A DNA stretch of 64,000 nucleotides from Candidatus Gastranaerophilales bacterium (GCA_947587615.1 CANPYC010000002.1:1-64000), one strand, 5' to 3'; positions 1-8,151 are shown, numbered from the stretch's first letter. Notes: generated by a model from the letters alone, not told the origin. A program made the numbers and translations.

Positions 1-1
1 A

Positions 2-178
2 TTTGAAGCATTAGCTGAAAATTGTGAGCCTGTATCCGTAGCAAAGCGAAGCGTGAAGCAAGGTGATGAACCTTGCGCAACTCGTTTAGTGCGAGGAGCA
101 AGAGAGCGCACCGGAGCAGAGGGACGCAGGGTGGACTTCACTCTACTATACTTTAAGCCAAAAACCAAAAACCTGTAA
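2..178 (+). CDS. possible 3' end of a truncated open frame
   Basis: An open frame enters from the window edge and stops at the TAA at 176-178 (58 residues visible). Its first residues (FEALAENCEPVS) look protein-like. The rest is very rich in Arg, Glu and Gly and coincides with GC-rich imperfect hairpins (for example the arms CAAGGT/ACCTTG near 60-76) and with the start of the palindromic repeat cluster. It may be the C-terminus of an element gene that runs into repeats, or chance. No family recognised. Confidence 0.25.
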   Translation, partial: FEALAENCEPVSVAKRSVKQGDEPCATRLVRGARERTGAEGRRVDFTLLYFKPKTKNL

Positions 179-207
179 ATCAGGTTTTAAGATGGCAGTT
201 TTAGGAT

Positions 208-669
208 GGTAGACTAAAGTCTACCCTACAATTATAACTCCCCGTTGTAGTTTTACAATGGTAGACTAAAGTCTACCCTACTGTTACACCTTCGCTAATT
301 ATGTTGTAGGTAGGATGGTAGACTAAAGTCTACCCTGCAATTACAACTCCCCGCTGTAGGGTGGACTTCAGTCCACCATTTATAACTAATGCTTTCTTTT
401 CCATGTCATTGCTGTACATGTCAAATAATTAGAAGCAAGGTAGAAGGATGGTAGACTAAAGTCTACCCTACTGTTCCTCGCTAATGACGTGGCTGGTAAA
501 ACGGTAAACTTTAAGCCAAAAATCAAAAATTCGTAAATCAGGTTTTAGGATGGTAGACTAAAGTCTACCCTACTGTTACACCTTCGCTTATTGTGTTGTG
601 GGTAAGATGGTAGACTAAAGTCTGCCCTGCAATTATAACTCCCCGCTGTAGGGTGGACTTCAGTCCACC
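208..669. repeat. palindromic repeat cluster 1
   Basis: Eight copies of an 18-nt inverted repeat of the form GGTRGACT-NN-AGTCYACC lie at 208-225, 260-277, 317-334, 360-377, 450-467, 552-569, 609-626 and 652-669. Most are the GGTAGACT/AGTCTACC type; 360-377 and 652-669 are the GGTGGACT/AGTCCACC type. Copies are usually followed by CCTAC or CCTGC and joined by semi-conserved spacers. Two spacers (about 151-207 and 508-551) carry the same AAGCCAAAAACCAAAAA/AATCAGGTTTTA block. The stretch 179-780 contains no credible gene. The same family recurs at 45215-45495 and 47892-48442. Confidence 0.9.
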
Positions 670-780
670 GTTACACTTAGAACAAGCATCCTTTCAGTAA
701 GATTAACACGGGTTAAACCTTGATAAAACGTCAGACTAAAACCCGTCTTGCTTAATTCGCAGCATAAAAAGAGGAGAATA

Positions 781-1017
781 ATGAAAATATCATCAGAATT
801 ACTCTTGCTTATCATAATCAACATCACAAGCGCAGGTATATTTATCGGCGGCTTAGCCATGAGCATTAAATTCATCGAAGAACAAATAAAAAGACTTGAA
901 ATAAAACAAGATAAACACAATAACTTAATTGAGCGAATGGCGATAGTTGAACAATCTGTCAAATCCGCACATCATAGAATTGATGATTTGAAAGGAAAAA
1001 ATAATGCTAAATTTTAA
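781..1017 (+). CDS. small membrane-anchored coiled-coil protein, phage lysis-cassette type
   Basis: This 78-residue protein has a single N-terminal hydrophobic segment (about residues 5-27) followed by a charged helical tail (about 28-70), the shape of phage XhlA/holin-accessory proteins. The ATG at 781 is chosen because GAGGAG lies at 771-776; an in-frame upstream ATG at 748 has no comparable ribosome site. Its 3' end overlaps the next gene, a peptidoglycan peptidase, by 14 bases, so the pair looks like a lysis cassette. The function is inferred from shape and neighbour only. A phage or element remnant beside the tRNA-Met at 1748-1821 is the likely context. Confidence 0.5.
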   Translation: MKISSELLLLIIINITSAGIFIGGLAMSIKFIEEQIKRLEIKQDKHNNLIERMAIVEQSVKSAHHRIDDLKGKNNAKF

Positions 1018-1402
1018 AATGTCAGAGCTTATTCATTCGAATAAAGCAATTGAACACAACATAAACAATATGCCCGATATAAATTCTCTTGACAATATGC
1101 TTGATTTAATTTTTTATTGCCTTCAACCTTTAAGATATAGAATAGGTAAACCTTTTGACATTTCAAGCGGCTATAGAAACGAACAAGTAAATAAACTTGC
1201 AGGCGGAAAAACCAATTCTCAACACTTAAAAGGTCAAGCAGTTGATTTTAAAATAAGAGGAATGACAGTTACAGCTGCAATTAATGCAATTAAAAACACG
1301 GGAATTGAATACGACCAACTCATAAATGAATATGATAGCTGGGTACATATATCATTTGTTAAAGGGAAAAACCGCAATCAACCGCCATTTAAGATTGGAT
1401 AA
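1004..1402 (+). CDS. M15-family peptidase (phage endolysin-like)
   Basis: This 132-residue protein matches the zinc D-Ala-D-Ala carboxypeptidase/L,D-endopeptidase fold of the Peptidase_M15_3 type. It has the SxHxxGxAxD signature (SQHLKGQAVDF, about residues 72-82) and a distal WVHISF histidine motif near residue 114, which together supply the zinc ligands. An SSGYRNEQVN segment is also typical of the family. There is no signal peptide, consistent with export by a holin, and it overlaps the small membrane protein upstream. GGAAAAA precedes the ATG; an alternative ATG lies 15 bases downstream. Such enzymes cut peptidoglycan stem peptides during phage lysis. Confidence 0.8.
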   Translation: MLNFKMSELIHSNKAIEHNINNMPDINSLDNMLDLIFYCLQPLRYRIGKPFDISSGYRNEQVNKLAGGKTNSQHLKGQAVDFKIRGMTVTAAINAIKNTGIEYDQLINEYDSWVHISFVKGKNRNQPPFKIG

Positions 1403-1588
1403 CATAACTTTAAATCCTGACTTATTTTTTTTATTACTGTTAATCTCTTAGAATATCAAGTGGGGAAATAGTGGGGAAGAATAAAACAGATGGGGAAAAT
1501 TTAACTATAATCGGGCAGCATTAAAACATATAAATAAAATATATTGGAAAGCCTAAAAGGCTTATAGTTAAAGCCTATTCACCACCTA

Positions 1589-1757
1589 TAAATTTTAAAC
1601 AAACCCTTAAAAATAAATAGCTGGGGATGTTTTAGTCGTAGTTGAGCTTTGCGAAACGTACGAATAAAATATGCGTAGTGTTCTAAAGAACACGAAGCTG
1701 AGACGTAGTCTCGACCGGTAAATTTTAAACAAACCCTTAAAAATAAATAGCTGGGGA
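1589..1757. repeat. 39-bp direct repeat including the tRNA-Met 3' end (att-like)
   Basis: The same 39 bases occur at 1589-1627 and 1719-1757, starting TAAATTTTAAAC and ending AATAGCTGGGGA. The second copy includes the last ten bases of the tRNA-Met gene (1748-1757). Duplication of a tRNA 3' end is the usual scar of site-specific integration. The 91 bp between the copies hold short imperfect hairpins and no gene. The interval 1403-1588 also has no gene; it shows three TGGGGAA words near 1460-1499 and a small AAGCC/GGCTT hairpin near 1552-1562. Confidence 0.75.
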
Positions 1758-1821
1758 GAGACTCGAACTCTCGACCTCACGGGTATGAGCCGTACGCTCT
1801 AGCCGGCTGAGCTACCCAGCC
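1748..1821 (-). tRNA. tRNA-Met (CAU anticodon)
   Basis: The minus strand folds as a cloverleaf of 74 nt. The acceptor GGCTGGG pairs with CCCAGCT (first pair G-U). The D arm is GCTC/GAGC, the anticodon loop is CTCATAC with anticodon CAT, and the T arm is GAGAG-TTCGAGT-CTCTC, followed by discriminator A. CCA is not encoded. CAT may belong to elongator Met, initiator Met or lysidine-modified Ile; the first base pair is not an initiator-type mismatch, so elongator Met or Ile2 is favoured. Its 3' end lies inside a direct repeat. Confidence 0.93.
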
Positions 1822-2061
1822 ATGAGTTTGTTTATACGTATATTTTCTCATAAAAATTTTTAATATCAAGTAAAATTTATCTCGGCTTAGATGGCAAATT
1901 CCGTCTGATTAATTAAAATCGTTAATAATAGCAATTAAACATAATTTTATTCTTAAAACAATTCTAAAATAACTATATATAAAAAGCTAAAGCAGTTATT
2001 TACAACTTTTTCAACTTTTGAAATTCAGAATATAAAACAGTAAAACAGCTATCCGTAAATT

Positions 2062-2151
2062 TTATTCATCATCTTCGTTATCTTCGTCATCCCCAAAAAT
2101 TAATTTGATTATGAAATAGCCTGTTATTAAATTCATAAGAAATTTAAACAT
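2062..2151 (-). CDS. 29-residue peptide with acidic tail
   Basis: A short frame on the minus strand starts at the ATG at 2151-2149 and is preceded by AGAGGTTGATT, a good ribosome site. It encodes a hydrophobic N-terminal half (MFKFLMNLITGYFIIKLIF) and a very acidic tail (GDDEDNEDDE). It lies 71 bases downstream of the GIY-YIG helicase stop and on the same strand, so it could be the last gene of that operon. The composition suggests a tiny membrane-associated peptide. Coding is supported only by the ribosome site and the amphipathic make-up. The surrounding 1822-2222 shows nothing else. Confidence 0.4.
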   Translation of the reverse strand: MFKFLMNLITGYFIIKLIFGDDEDNEDDE

Positions 2152-2222
2152 TAATCAACCTCTTTTATATTTTCACTCTAACATTTTTGTATGTCAGAAT
2201 CGGACTTGTAAAATAAATTTTT

Positions 2223-4733
2223 TTAGGAAACATTAACAAACTCTTCTTTATTTAGCTTTGTATTCCAGCCGCCGATATTGATTTCTTTGTGCTTTGTAAT
2301 ACCCGTATATGACAAGCTTGAATCTTCATACCTTTTAAAAGCAAATACGGCTGAGTTCATCAATTGCTCATTAAATATTCCGATACTAACCAATAATTCA
2401 AAATCAGGTATTGTAAGTCCTGTAACACTTTGGAATAATTCAGGTTCAAGTTGAGTTATTACATCTTTTAGGGTTTGTTCCCGATTATCGGTTAAATACA
2501 TAAATACGGGAATACGAGTAGCAAACTTAAGCAATTTTTCTTGAATTTCCTTGCGTTTAGATTTAATTTCCTTTTCTTGTTGAGTAAGCTCTTTCTTCTC
2601 TTCTTTGGTTAAATCCCCTTGGTTCTCTTTTTTTGCTTTCTTTAGAGCTTCCGATTTATTTACAAGAGTAGATAATTCTTTATTTAAATTTCTAAATCCT
2701 TCTATGCGAGATAGCGCCGCCATTGCTTTTTCGCTATTTAAAAGTTTAGATAAAGTAAAATTATCAACATTAACCAATAGCGCACTCTCCCAGCGCCTAG
2801 CTAGCATAGAAGAAGCAGTACCTGATATAACAAGGTCTAATAATTCATTAGCGTTAATTACATCCATACGGCTGCCATCATAGCATAAAACAGGCAAAAA
2901 GCCTATAAATTCAGACACTTTTTGCTCAGGTGTTTCTTTTGAATTAATATTTAACCTTGCGGAATAATCCGCAATTTGTTTTAGCGCTCTATCAGGCGCA
3001 AAATCAAAAACATAACAAGTGTCTTTAACAATCTCTTTTTCATTCGGATTTAATCCGTCAGGATTTTTAACCGTCCATGGCGATTGCACCCTAAAAGCCG
3101 ATTGAAAATAGGTTTCAGGGCTTGCAGTATCTCTTAGCATAAATATAGCGCCCCATTCACTAACAGTTACTCCTGTTGTCAATTTTCCGCAAGATAGAGT
3201 TATTGTTTTTGTGCTAAATCCGTTTTTAATTGCTTCTCGAACGGGTTTTAGCGCTTCAACGCCCATGCCTATAGCATTACCTGCACATACAATAACATCG
3301 TATTCTTTATAAAAAGGATGATTTTTTAACAATTCTCCCATAGCCCTGCAAGCGGCAACAGATGGCAAAAACCAAAAAGAATGATTAAGTGCATTCAATA
3401 ATCTAATATCAGAATATGGCATTGGCGGTTTTTTGCCCGTTTTTAATTCGTCAAGTGCTGTGGGTTTATATTGCCCTCTAATTAAATTAAGCCAATTTAT
3501 AACCTCTTTTTCATATTTGAATTTTGCTTTGTTGCCGTCATCAATGGCGCTAAAAAATTCATTCAAAGAAAATTCGCTAAATTCTCCCAAAAGTGCGATT
3601 TGCTTTATTTCATCAGGCATTTTATACGTCATCAAAACCATCTTTGGAAGCTCTAAATAAGGATTTGGACCGTCTTTTTCATCCCAATTTGCTTTTGCTT
3701 TTTGTTCATCCGTATAAGTCCAGTTAAATATCTGGTCTTCTAAAAATTCTCCGTTGTTTAGCGCTCTAAAAGGAGTTCCGGAAAGATATAAATAAGCATT
3801 TGTTGTTAAAGGCATTTGATTTTCGTCATAATAATCAAGCCCGTCACCATCTTGTTTTAATTGTTCGTTTTTGTCTTCTGCGTCATACAAATCTTTTGCG
3901 GATTCTCTCCAAGCGCCAAAATGATATTCGTCTAAAATTATACAATCCCAATTGATAAGATGTATTTCTTCATTTCTCGGTTTTATTCCGCCTGCTTGTG
4001 TTTTTTGCAGTACGTCTTGAAAACTTGCAAACCAGACAAACGGCTTGTTGTGGTTAATTTCATCATATTGAACAGTGTTTCTTGAAACAAATTGCCAATC
4101 TTTAAAATCAACGTGCGTTTTTAAATCTTCTTCCCAAGAATTTTGAACGGCAGGTTTAAAAGTTAAAACCAAAACTTTTTTCCAATTCATTTCTTTTGCA
4201 AGTTGATAAGCCGTGAAAGTTTTACCGAAGCGCATTTTGGCATTCCACAAAAAATGCGGAGTTTTGCCTTCCTTATCATAAGAATATTTCCTAAAGTATT
4301 CGCTTGTCACTTTTACCGCACGAGCTTGCTCGGGGCGCATTTTAAAATCGGATATTCTTTTTGTAATTTCCGTTTTATGATTTTTTATGGCATAAATTGC
4401 TTCTTCGACTTCTTCTTTTGTGCATTCAAACCATTCAGTGTTTTTAAATCTGTAACAGCCTGTTTTTTCTAAGATTTTATGCACTTCAAAATCGGTAAAA
4501 TAAGTTCCGTCTTTTCTTATTGCAACACAATCAACTAAAATTTCAAAAGGATTATTAATCGGTTTATTTGTTCCAAATTGTTCAGATATCCGCTCATAAG
4601 CCGTTTTTGTCGTGTAACCTACTTTAATTAAACCTTGTCCTTTTCTTTTTCCTTGCCATGGAGTGGTTTTATATTGAGGTTCACTGTAAGCATATATTCT
4701 TGGGATTTTATTACTGTTTAGAATATCTGACAT
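2223..4733 (-). CDS. GIY-YIG nuclease fused to SF2 helicase (restriction subunit)
   Basis: This 836-residue protein is probably the DNA-cleaving subunit of a restriction-modification or defence system. Residues about 12-125 form a T5orf172-type GIY-YIG domain: IYAY, then LIKVGYTT, an Arg in AYERISEQF, DFEVHKIL, and the closing Glu in TEWFEC. From about 135 comes an SF2 helicase core: motif I AKMRFGKT, Walker B LDEYHFG, SGTPFRAL, and late motifs SCGKLTTGVTV and FQSAFRVQSPW. A charged coiled coil rich in Lys and Glu follows (about 665-720). It begins four bases after the stop of the methyltransferase gene, with GGAG as ribosome site, so the two are coupled. Expected to translocate on DNA and nick or cut unmodified DNA. 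Confidence 0.85.
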   Translation of the reverse strand: MSDILNSNKIPRIYAYSEPQYKTTPWQGKRKGQGLIKVGYTTKTAYERISEQFGTNKPINNPFEILVDCVAIRKDGTYFTDFEVHKILEKTGCYRFKNTEWFECTKEEVEEAIYAIKNHKTEITKRISDFKMRPEQARAVKVTSEYFRKYSYDKEGKTPHFLWNAKMRFGKTFTAYQLAKEMNWKKVLVLTFKPAVQNSWEEDLKTHVDFKDWQFVSRNTVQYDEINHNKPFVWFASFQDVLQKTQAGGIKPRNEEIHLINWDCIILDEYHFGAWRESAKDLYDAEDKNEQLKQDGDGLDYYDENQMPLTTNAYLYLSGTPFRALNNGEFLEDQIFNWTYTDEQKAKANWDEKDGPNPYLELPKMVLMTYKMPDEIKQIALLGEFSEFSLNEFFSAIDDGNKAKFKYEKEVINWLNLIRGQYKPTALDELKTGKKPPMPYSDIRLLNALNHSFWFLPSVAACRAMGELLKNHPFYKEYDVIVCAGNAIGMGVEALKPVREAIKNGFSTKTITLSCGKLTTGVTVSEWGAIFMLRDTASPETYFQSAFRVQSPWTVKNPDGLNPNEKEIVKDTCYVFDFAPDRALKQIADYSARLNINSKETPEQKVSEFIGFLPVLCYDGSRMDVINANELLDLVISGTASSMLARRWESALLVNVDNFTLSKLLNSEKAMAALSRIEGFRNLNKELSTLVNKSEALKKAKKENQGDLTKEEKKELTQQEKEIKSKRKEIQEKLLKFATRIPVFMYLTDNREQTLKDVITQLEPELFQSVTGLTIPDFELLVSIGIFNEQLMNSAVFAFKRYEDSSLSYTGITKHKEINIGGWNTKLNKEEFVNVS

Positions 4734-4737
4734 AATT

Positions 4738-6258
4738 TTACTCCATAGGTCTTATCATTGATTCGATGAAATCAATTTCTTCTTGAGTTAAATTGTATTT
4801 TTTATATAGCTTTTCATCCGTCCATTCTTGGCTGAAGTCTTGAAGCGGAACAAGTTCATAAACGGCTTTTGTAGCATGTTGAGTATTTTTTTTCAGCATT
4901 ACCATAAATCTGAAAAATTTAGTCTTGATATATGACAGTGCGTTTTCAACCTTCTTTTTATTTTCATCGGGTGCAATCATCATATATGTAGCAGTACAGC
5001 AAGAATTTTGCTCACCTATAAACGGCTTATTTAATATTTGATGAGGATAATCTTCCCCCGCACCATAGGCTTCGGATATAAATATTTTATATTTATTTAA
5101 ATAATTTGCGCCTTTGGGTAATAATTTTTTATCTATATATACTCTTTTATTATTAGCATATAGAATTAAAGAATTTTGCGAAAATTCTTCAGTATAATTT
5201 TTAAAATCCGTTGATAAACCAAAAGCCAATAATGGCACAACTTTTGTGCTAAAGCTCGGCTCGTTAAATTTAACCACTTTTCTTAAAATAGATATTGCCT
5301 GATTGTGTCTTATAAAAGTTGAACATTTTTCTTCTAAAAGAGGTCTTTCCATTTGTGAAATTTCATCATCTTTATAATTGGAAATAACTTTGCATAATCC
5401 TTTATTATCTCTATCCCACAAAAAATAACATATACCCCCTTTTATTTCAACACCCGGGAAACATTTTTGCGATTTTGGAAAATCTACAATATATCTCAAT
5501 GATTTATCGTTTAACATTTCATCTCTAAACGAATCTAAATTCATTCCGCCCGAATACCAACGTGCGGGAATAATCATGGTAATATAGCGAGGATTTAATT
5601 TTTTAGCTTGTTGAATAAATAGTTGATAAATTGGTTTTGCCTGTCTCCCCGTAGCGCCTGTTTCCAATTGGTATGGCGGATTACCTATAATAACGTCAAA
5701 TTTCATGTCTTTTAACCTCTTAAATAACTCGGGTCTTCTCAGGCTATCGCAGTGTATAAAGCTATATGCGTAGGTTTCTAATTCTTCTCCTCTGTCATAC
5801 TCTGCCTTTGAAGCTCCGCACATCATGCATTTATCCTTTAGCCAAATATGATAAGTTCTTTTATATTCAATATTTCCGTCTTTATCGGGAAATTTGACAA
5901 TGGAAAACTCACTGCTTGCGTCTTTTGAGCAATACAAACTTCTTCTTGATAACAACCCTGTTAATTGAGTAATTGCAAGACCATAGAGCTGGTTTTTAAA
6001 TATATGTTCAAGTCTTTGCTCTAAAGAGGGGATTTTATCTTTCAAGCCTTCGATTAAACGTTTTGCAATTTCTCTTAAAAACACTCCCGATTTACAACAA
6101 GGGTCTAAAAACTTTGTATCAGGATTTTGAAACAGCTCTTGAGGCAAAGTATTTAAAATTTCATTAACCAATTTTGGCGGAGTAAAAACCTCATCCGAAC
6201 TAAGATGGGAAATGCAATCTAAAATGTCGGGTTTGTGCATTTCTTCTAAAAAGCTCAT
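4738..6258 (-). CDS. Eco57I-type adenine-N6 DNA methyltransferase
   Basis: This 506-residue protein has both core methyltransferase motifs: the SAM-binding loop FLDPCCKSGVFL (motif I, about residues 48-59) and the catalytic NPPYQ in FDVIIGNPPYQ (motif IV, about 195). An insert with CMMCGAS and a later Cys/His pair may bind zinc. The C-terminal half, from about 300, is probably the target-recognition part. The gene overlaps the upstream methyltransferase-like gene by ATGA, with GGAGGG as ribosome site, and sits four bases before the helicase-nuclease gene. It is the modification activity of a three-gene operon. Motif I has Cys-Cys-Lys where Ala/Ser-Cys-Gly is usual, a divergent loop. Confidence 0.85.
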   Translation of the reverse strand: MSFLEEMHKPDILDCISHLSSDEVFTPPKLVNEILNTLPQELFQNPDTKFLDPCCKSGVFLREIAKRLIEGLKDKIPSLEQRLEHIFKNQLYGLAITQLTGLLSRRSLYCSKDASSEFSIVKFPDKDGNIEYKRTYHIWLKDKCMMCGASKAEYDRGEELETYAYSFIHCDSLRRPELFKRLKDMKFDVIIGNPPYQLETGATGRQAKPIYQLFIQQAKKLNPRYITMIIPARWYSGGMNLDSFRDEMLNDKSLRYIVDFPKSQKCFPGVEIKGGICYFLWDRDNKGLCKVISNYKDDEISQMERPLLEEKCSTFIRHNQAISILRKVVKFNEPSFSTKVVPLLAFGLSTDFKNYTEEFSQNSLILYANNKRVYIDKKLLPKGANYLNKYKIFISEAYGAGEDYPHQILNKPFIGEQNSCCTATYMMIAPDENKKKVENALSYIKTKFFRFMVMLKKNTQHATKAVYELVPLQDFSQEWTDEKLYKKYNLTQEEIDFIESMIRPME

Positions 6259-6917
6259 TTTAACCCTCCTAAATCCCTAAAATAAACCAAAGGATATTCT
6301 TTTAGCGGTTGAGCTATAAAAACATCTTCGCCTTTTTCGTTCAATAGCGAAGCGAACAAGGGAGTGTTCATAATTTCAGCTTGTTGATTAAGCTGAGAAA
6401 ATGAATATTCCTCTCTTTTAAATTTATAGCCAATTAGAGTCCACTGAGTAAAAATAATTTTATCAATGCCGTTTAGCGAGTCGCCTTGAATAATATTCTT
6501 TTTTAGAATATATTTAAGAGCATTTTGAAATTCATCATCAGGAGTAATTTTAAGGCTTTGTTTATAGTTATCACGGGCGATTTTGAATAATCTTTCTATT
6601 GCAAGGTCAATGTTATCTTGAAGAAGGTCAATTCCATAAATGCTTGAAATTGCAGATAACATTTGAACTTCAAAATCCGCTTTTTTGGTTTTATATCTTG
6701 AAGAAACGGTTTTTAGCTTACGCTCTAATATCGCAACCAAAAAATTACCATCCCCGCAGGCAGGTTCTAAAAAACGGCTGTCTATCCGTTCCGACTCATT
6801 TTTTACAAGGTCGAGCATAGCTTCAACCTCTCGTCTTGCGGTTAGCACTTCACCGTGGTTTCTTACTCTGTCCGTGCTTTTTACCTGTATTTCTTTTTCT
6901 GCTTTACTGAATGACAT
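6255..6917 (-). CDS. short DNA methyltransferase-like partner (motif I only)
   Basis: This 220-residue protein shows a clear SAM-binding motif I, FLEPACGDGNFL (about residues 46-57), followed by IYGIDLLQDN and an IIQGDSLNG segment, as in N6-adenine methylases. No NPPY or DPPY catalytic motif is present before its stop, so it may be a regulatory or dimerisation partner, or a split half, of the 506-residue methyltransferase that it overlaps by four bases. It is the first gene of the operon. AAGGA precedes the ATG. It does not look like a simple frameshift of the next gene, because the downstream protein has its own motif I. Confidence 0.75.
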   Translation of the reverse strand: MSFSKAEKEIQVKSTDRVRNHGEVLTARREVEAMLDLVKNESERIDSRFLEPACGDGNFLVAILERKLKTVSSRYKTKKADFEVQMLSAISSIYGIDLLQDNIDLAIERLFKIARDNYKQSLKITPDDEFQNALKYILKKNIIQGDSLNGIDKIIFTQWTLIGYKFKREEYSFSQLNQQAEIMNTPLFASLLNEKGEDVFIAQPLKEYPLVYFRDLGGLK

Positions 6918-6978
6918 TAAATCCTTTTTTTGGTTTTTGTCTTGAATGAACCATTTTTGACATTAATAGAATAATTTA

Positions 6979-7006
6979 AGTATATTCTAAACAAAAAGAC
7001 TGTCAA
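6979..7006 (-). promoter_or_regulatory. sigma70-type promoter of the restriction-modification operon
   Basis: On the minus strand a perfect TTGACA (7006-7001) is followed after 16 bases by TATACT (6984-6979). This predicts a start about 55 bases upstream of the 220-residue methyltransferase-like gene. No operator or controller gene is visible nearby. Confidence 0.65.
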
Positions 7007-7121
7007 CATTTAACACAAGCTCATTTGCACTCTTTTAGCAAATAAAAATCCAAATAAAATTTAATAAATCATCAAAGCTTTAAATTAAATTTGCTATAAG
7101 TTTTTATCCTGCAAAATCGAC

Positions 7122-7149
7122 TTTAAAAAAGTCCCTTGTTAGGGACTTT
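7122..7149 (-). terminator. rho-independent terminator of the Met/His-rich membrane protein gene
   Basis: A nine-pair stem AAAGTCCCT/AGGGACTTT (7128-7136 and 7141-7149) with a four-base loop is followed on the minus strand by a run of T. The stem overlaps the stop codon at 7148. Confidence 0.8.
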
Positions 7150-7459
7150 AGTCTTTATCAATATCTTGATGTTCAACTTGTTCTTTTTGAATATGAAATT
7201 CTTTTGGAGGAAATTTCTTTTGAATAAATTTATCATAACCAAAGCTATGATGTCTGTGCATACAATGACAATGATGTGATGGCATCATCATTGGATTATA
7301 CATCATCATAGGCGGTCTGTGCAAAGCGCAAAACAGGCTTAGTGCAAAAAATACACCAAAGAAAGTACCAAGCGCAACCGCTACAACTTTCCTTACAAAT
7401 TCATTTTGACATAAACATTCTTTTTTCTCTGCTTGTTTTTGTTCAACTTCATTTGACAT
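7148..7459 (-). CDS. single-pass membrane protein with Met/His/Cys-rich metal-binding-like segment
   Basis: This 103-residue protein has a short charged N-terminus with a CLC motif, one transmembrane segment (about residues 25-46), then a striking segment of repeated methionine and histidine: PPMMMYNPMMMPSHHCHCM followed by HRHH (about 49-72). A polar tail follows. The side chains are those used for Cu, Ni or Zn, so metal sensing, storage or delivery at the membrane is a reasonable guess, but no family is recognised. AAAGGAGATT gives a strong ribosome site, and the gene has its own terminator. Neighbours (restriction genes, his genes) do not suggest a role. Confidence 0.65.
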   Translation of the reverse strand: MSNEVEQKQAEKKECLCQNEFVRKVVAVALGTFFGVFFALSLFCALHRPPMMMYNPMMMPSHHCHCMHRHHSFGYDKFIQKKFPPKEFHIQKEQVEHQDIDKD

Positions 7460-7572
7460 AATAATCTCCTTTAAATTAAAATATGTGCAATTTATTTACA
7501 TTTCCTAAAACGAAAATTAATTAAAAAAGTTCATTTTTCTTTTTATAAATTTATCACATATTGCAAAGGAAA

Positions 7573-8151
7573 TTACAATACTCCTTTTGTGGATGGTATG
7601 GTATTGCTTTCAACCTTAAGAGCTTCTTTTAAACATCTTGCAAATGCTTTAAAGCTCGCTTCGATTATATGATGAGTGTCAAAACCTTCTAATTGTTTTA
7701 TATGCAGACATAAGCCCATATTATTTGCAAAAGTATTAAAGAAATGATAAAAAAGAACTGTTTCAAAATCATCGGTTTTTTGGTCTTTTAGGGTGATGTC
7801 GGTTTTAAAATATGCCCTTTGAGAAATATCAATTGCACAAAGTATCAAAGCTTCATCCATAGGAAGAATAATGTTTGAATATCTTTTAATCCCTTTTTTA
7901 TCGCCCAAGGCTTCTTTAAATGCACCGCCAAGAACAATTGCGCAATCTTCAATCAGATGATGAAAATTATTATCATAAGCGCTTGCGCTAAGTGTAATAT
8001 CAACTGCGCTATGAGCGCTCAGTTGTTCAAGCATGTGATTAAAAAAACGACAAGGTGTATTAATAGCATATAAGCCATTGCCGTCAAGATTAAGTTTAAG
8101 TTCGATTTTTGTTTCTTTTGTTTCCCTTGTTTTTTCAATTTTCCTGGACAT
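7573..8151 (-). CDS. hisB: imidazoleglycerol-phosphate dehydratase
   Basis: HisB removes water from imidazole glycerol phosphate to give imidazole acetol phosphate, the step before HisC. The 192-residue length fits a monofunctional enzyme. Diagnostic segments are RFFNHMLEQLSAHS, the manganese-binding HHLIEDC, and the second metal motif DTHHIIEASFKAFARCL. The ATG at 8151 is chosen over an in-frame TTG at 8163. It overlaps the end of the aminotransferase-phosphatase gene by 17 bases, so the two are translationally coupled and place steps 7 to 9 of histidine synthesis together. The C-terminus STKGVL is typical. Confidence 0.95.
   Translation of the reverse strand: MSRKIEKTRETKETKIELKLNLDGNGLYAINTPCRFFNHMLEQLSAHSAVDITLSASAYDNNFHHLIEDCAIVLGGAFKEALGDKKGIKRYSNIILPMDEALILCAIDISQRAYFKTDITLKDQKTDDFETVLFYHFFNTFANNMGLCLHIKQLEGFDTHHIIEASFKAFARCLKEALKVESNTIPSTKGVL

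Noticed and set aside
208..669. Regularly recurring repeats considered as a CRISPR array
   Set aside because: Spacing is irregular, the spacers themselves are semi-conserved, the repeat is an 18-nt palindrome with two versions, and no cas gene is in the window.
6255..6917. The 220-residue methyltransferase-like gene considered as a frameshifted front end of the next gene
   Set aside because: The next protein has its own start, ribosome site and motif I, so they are two proteins, not one broken chain.
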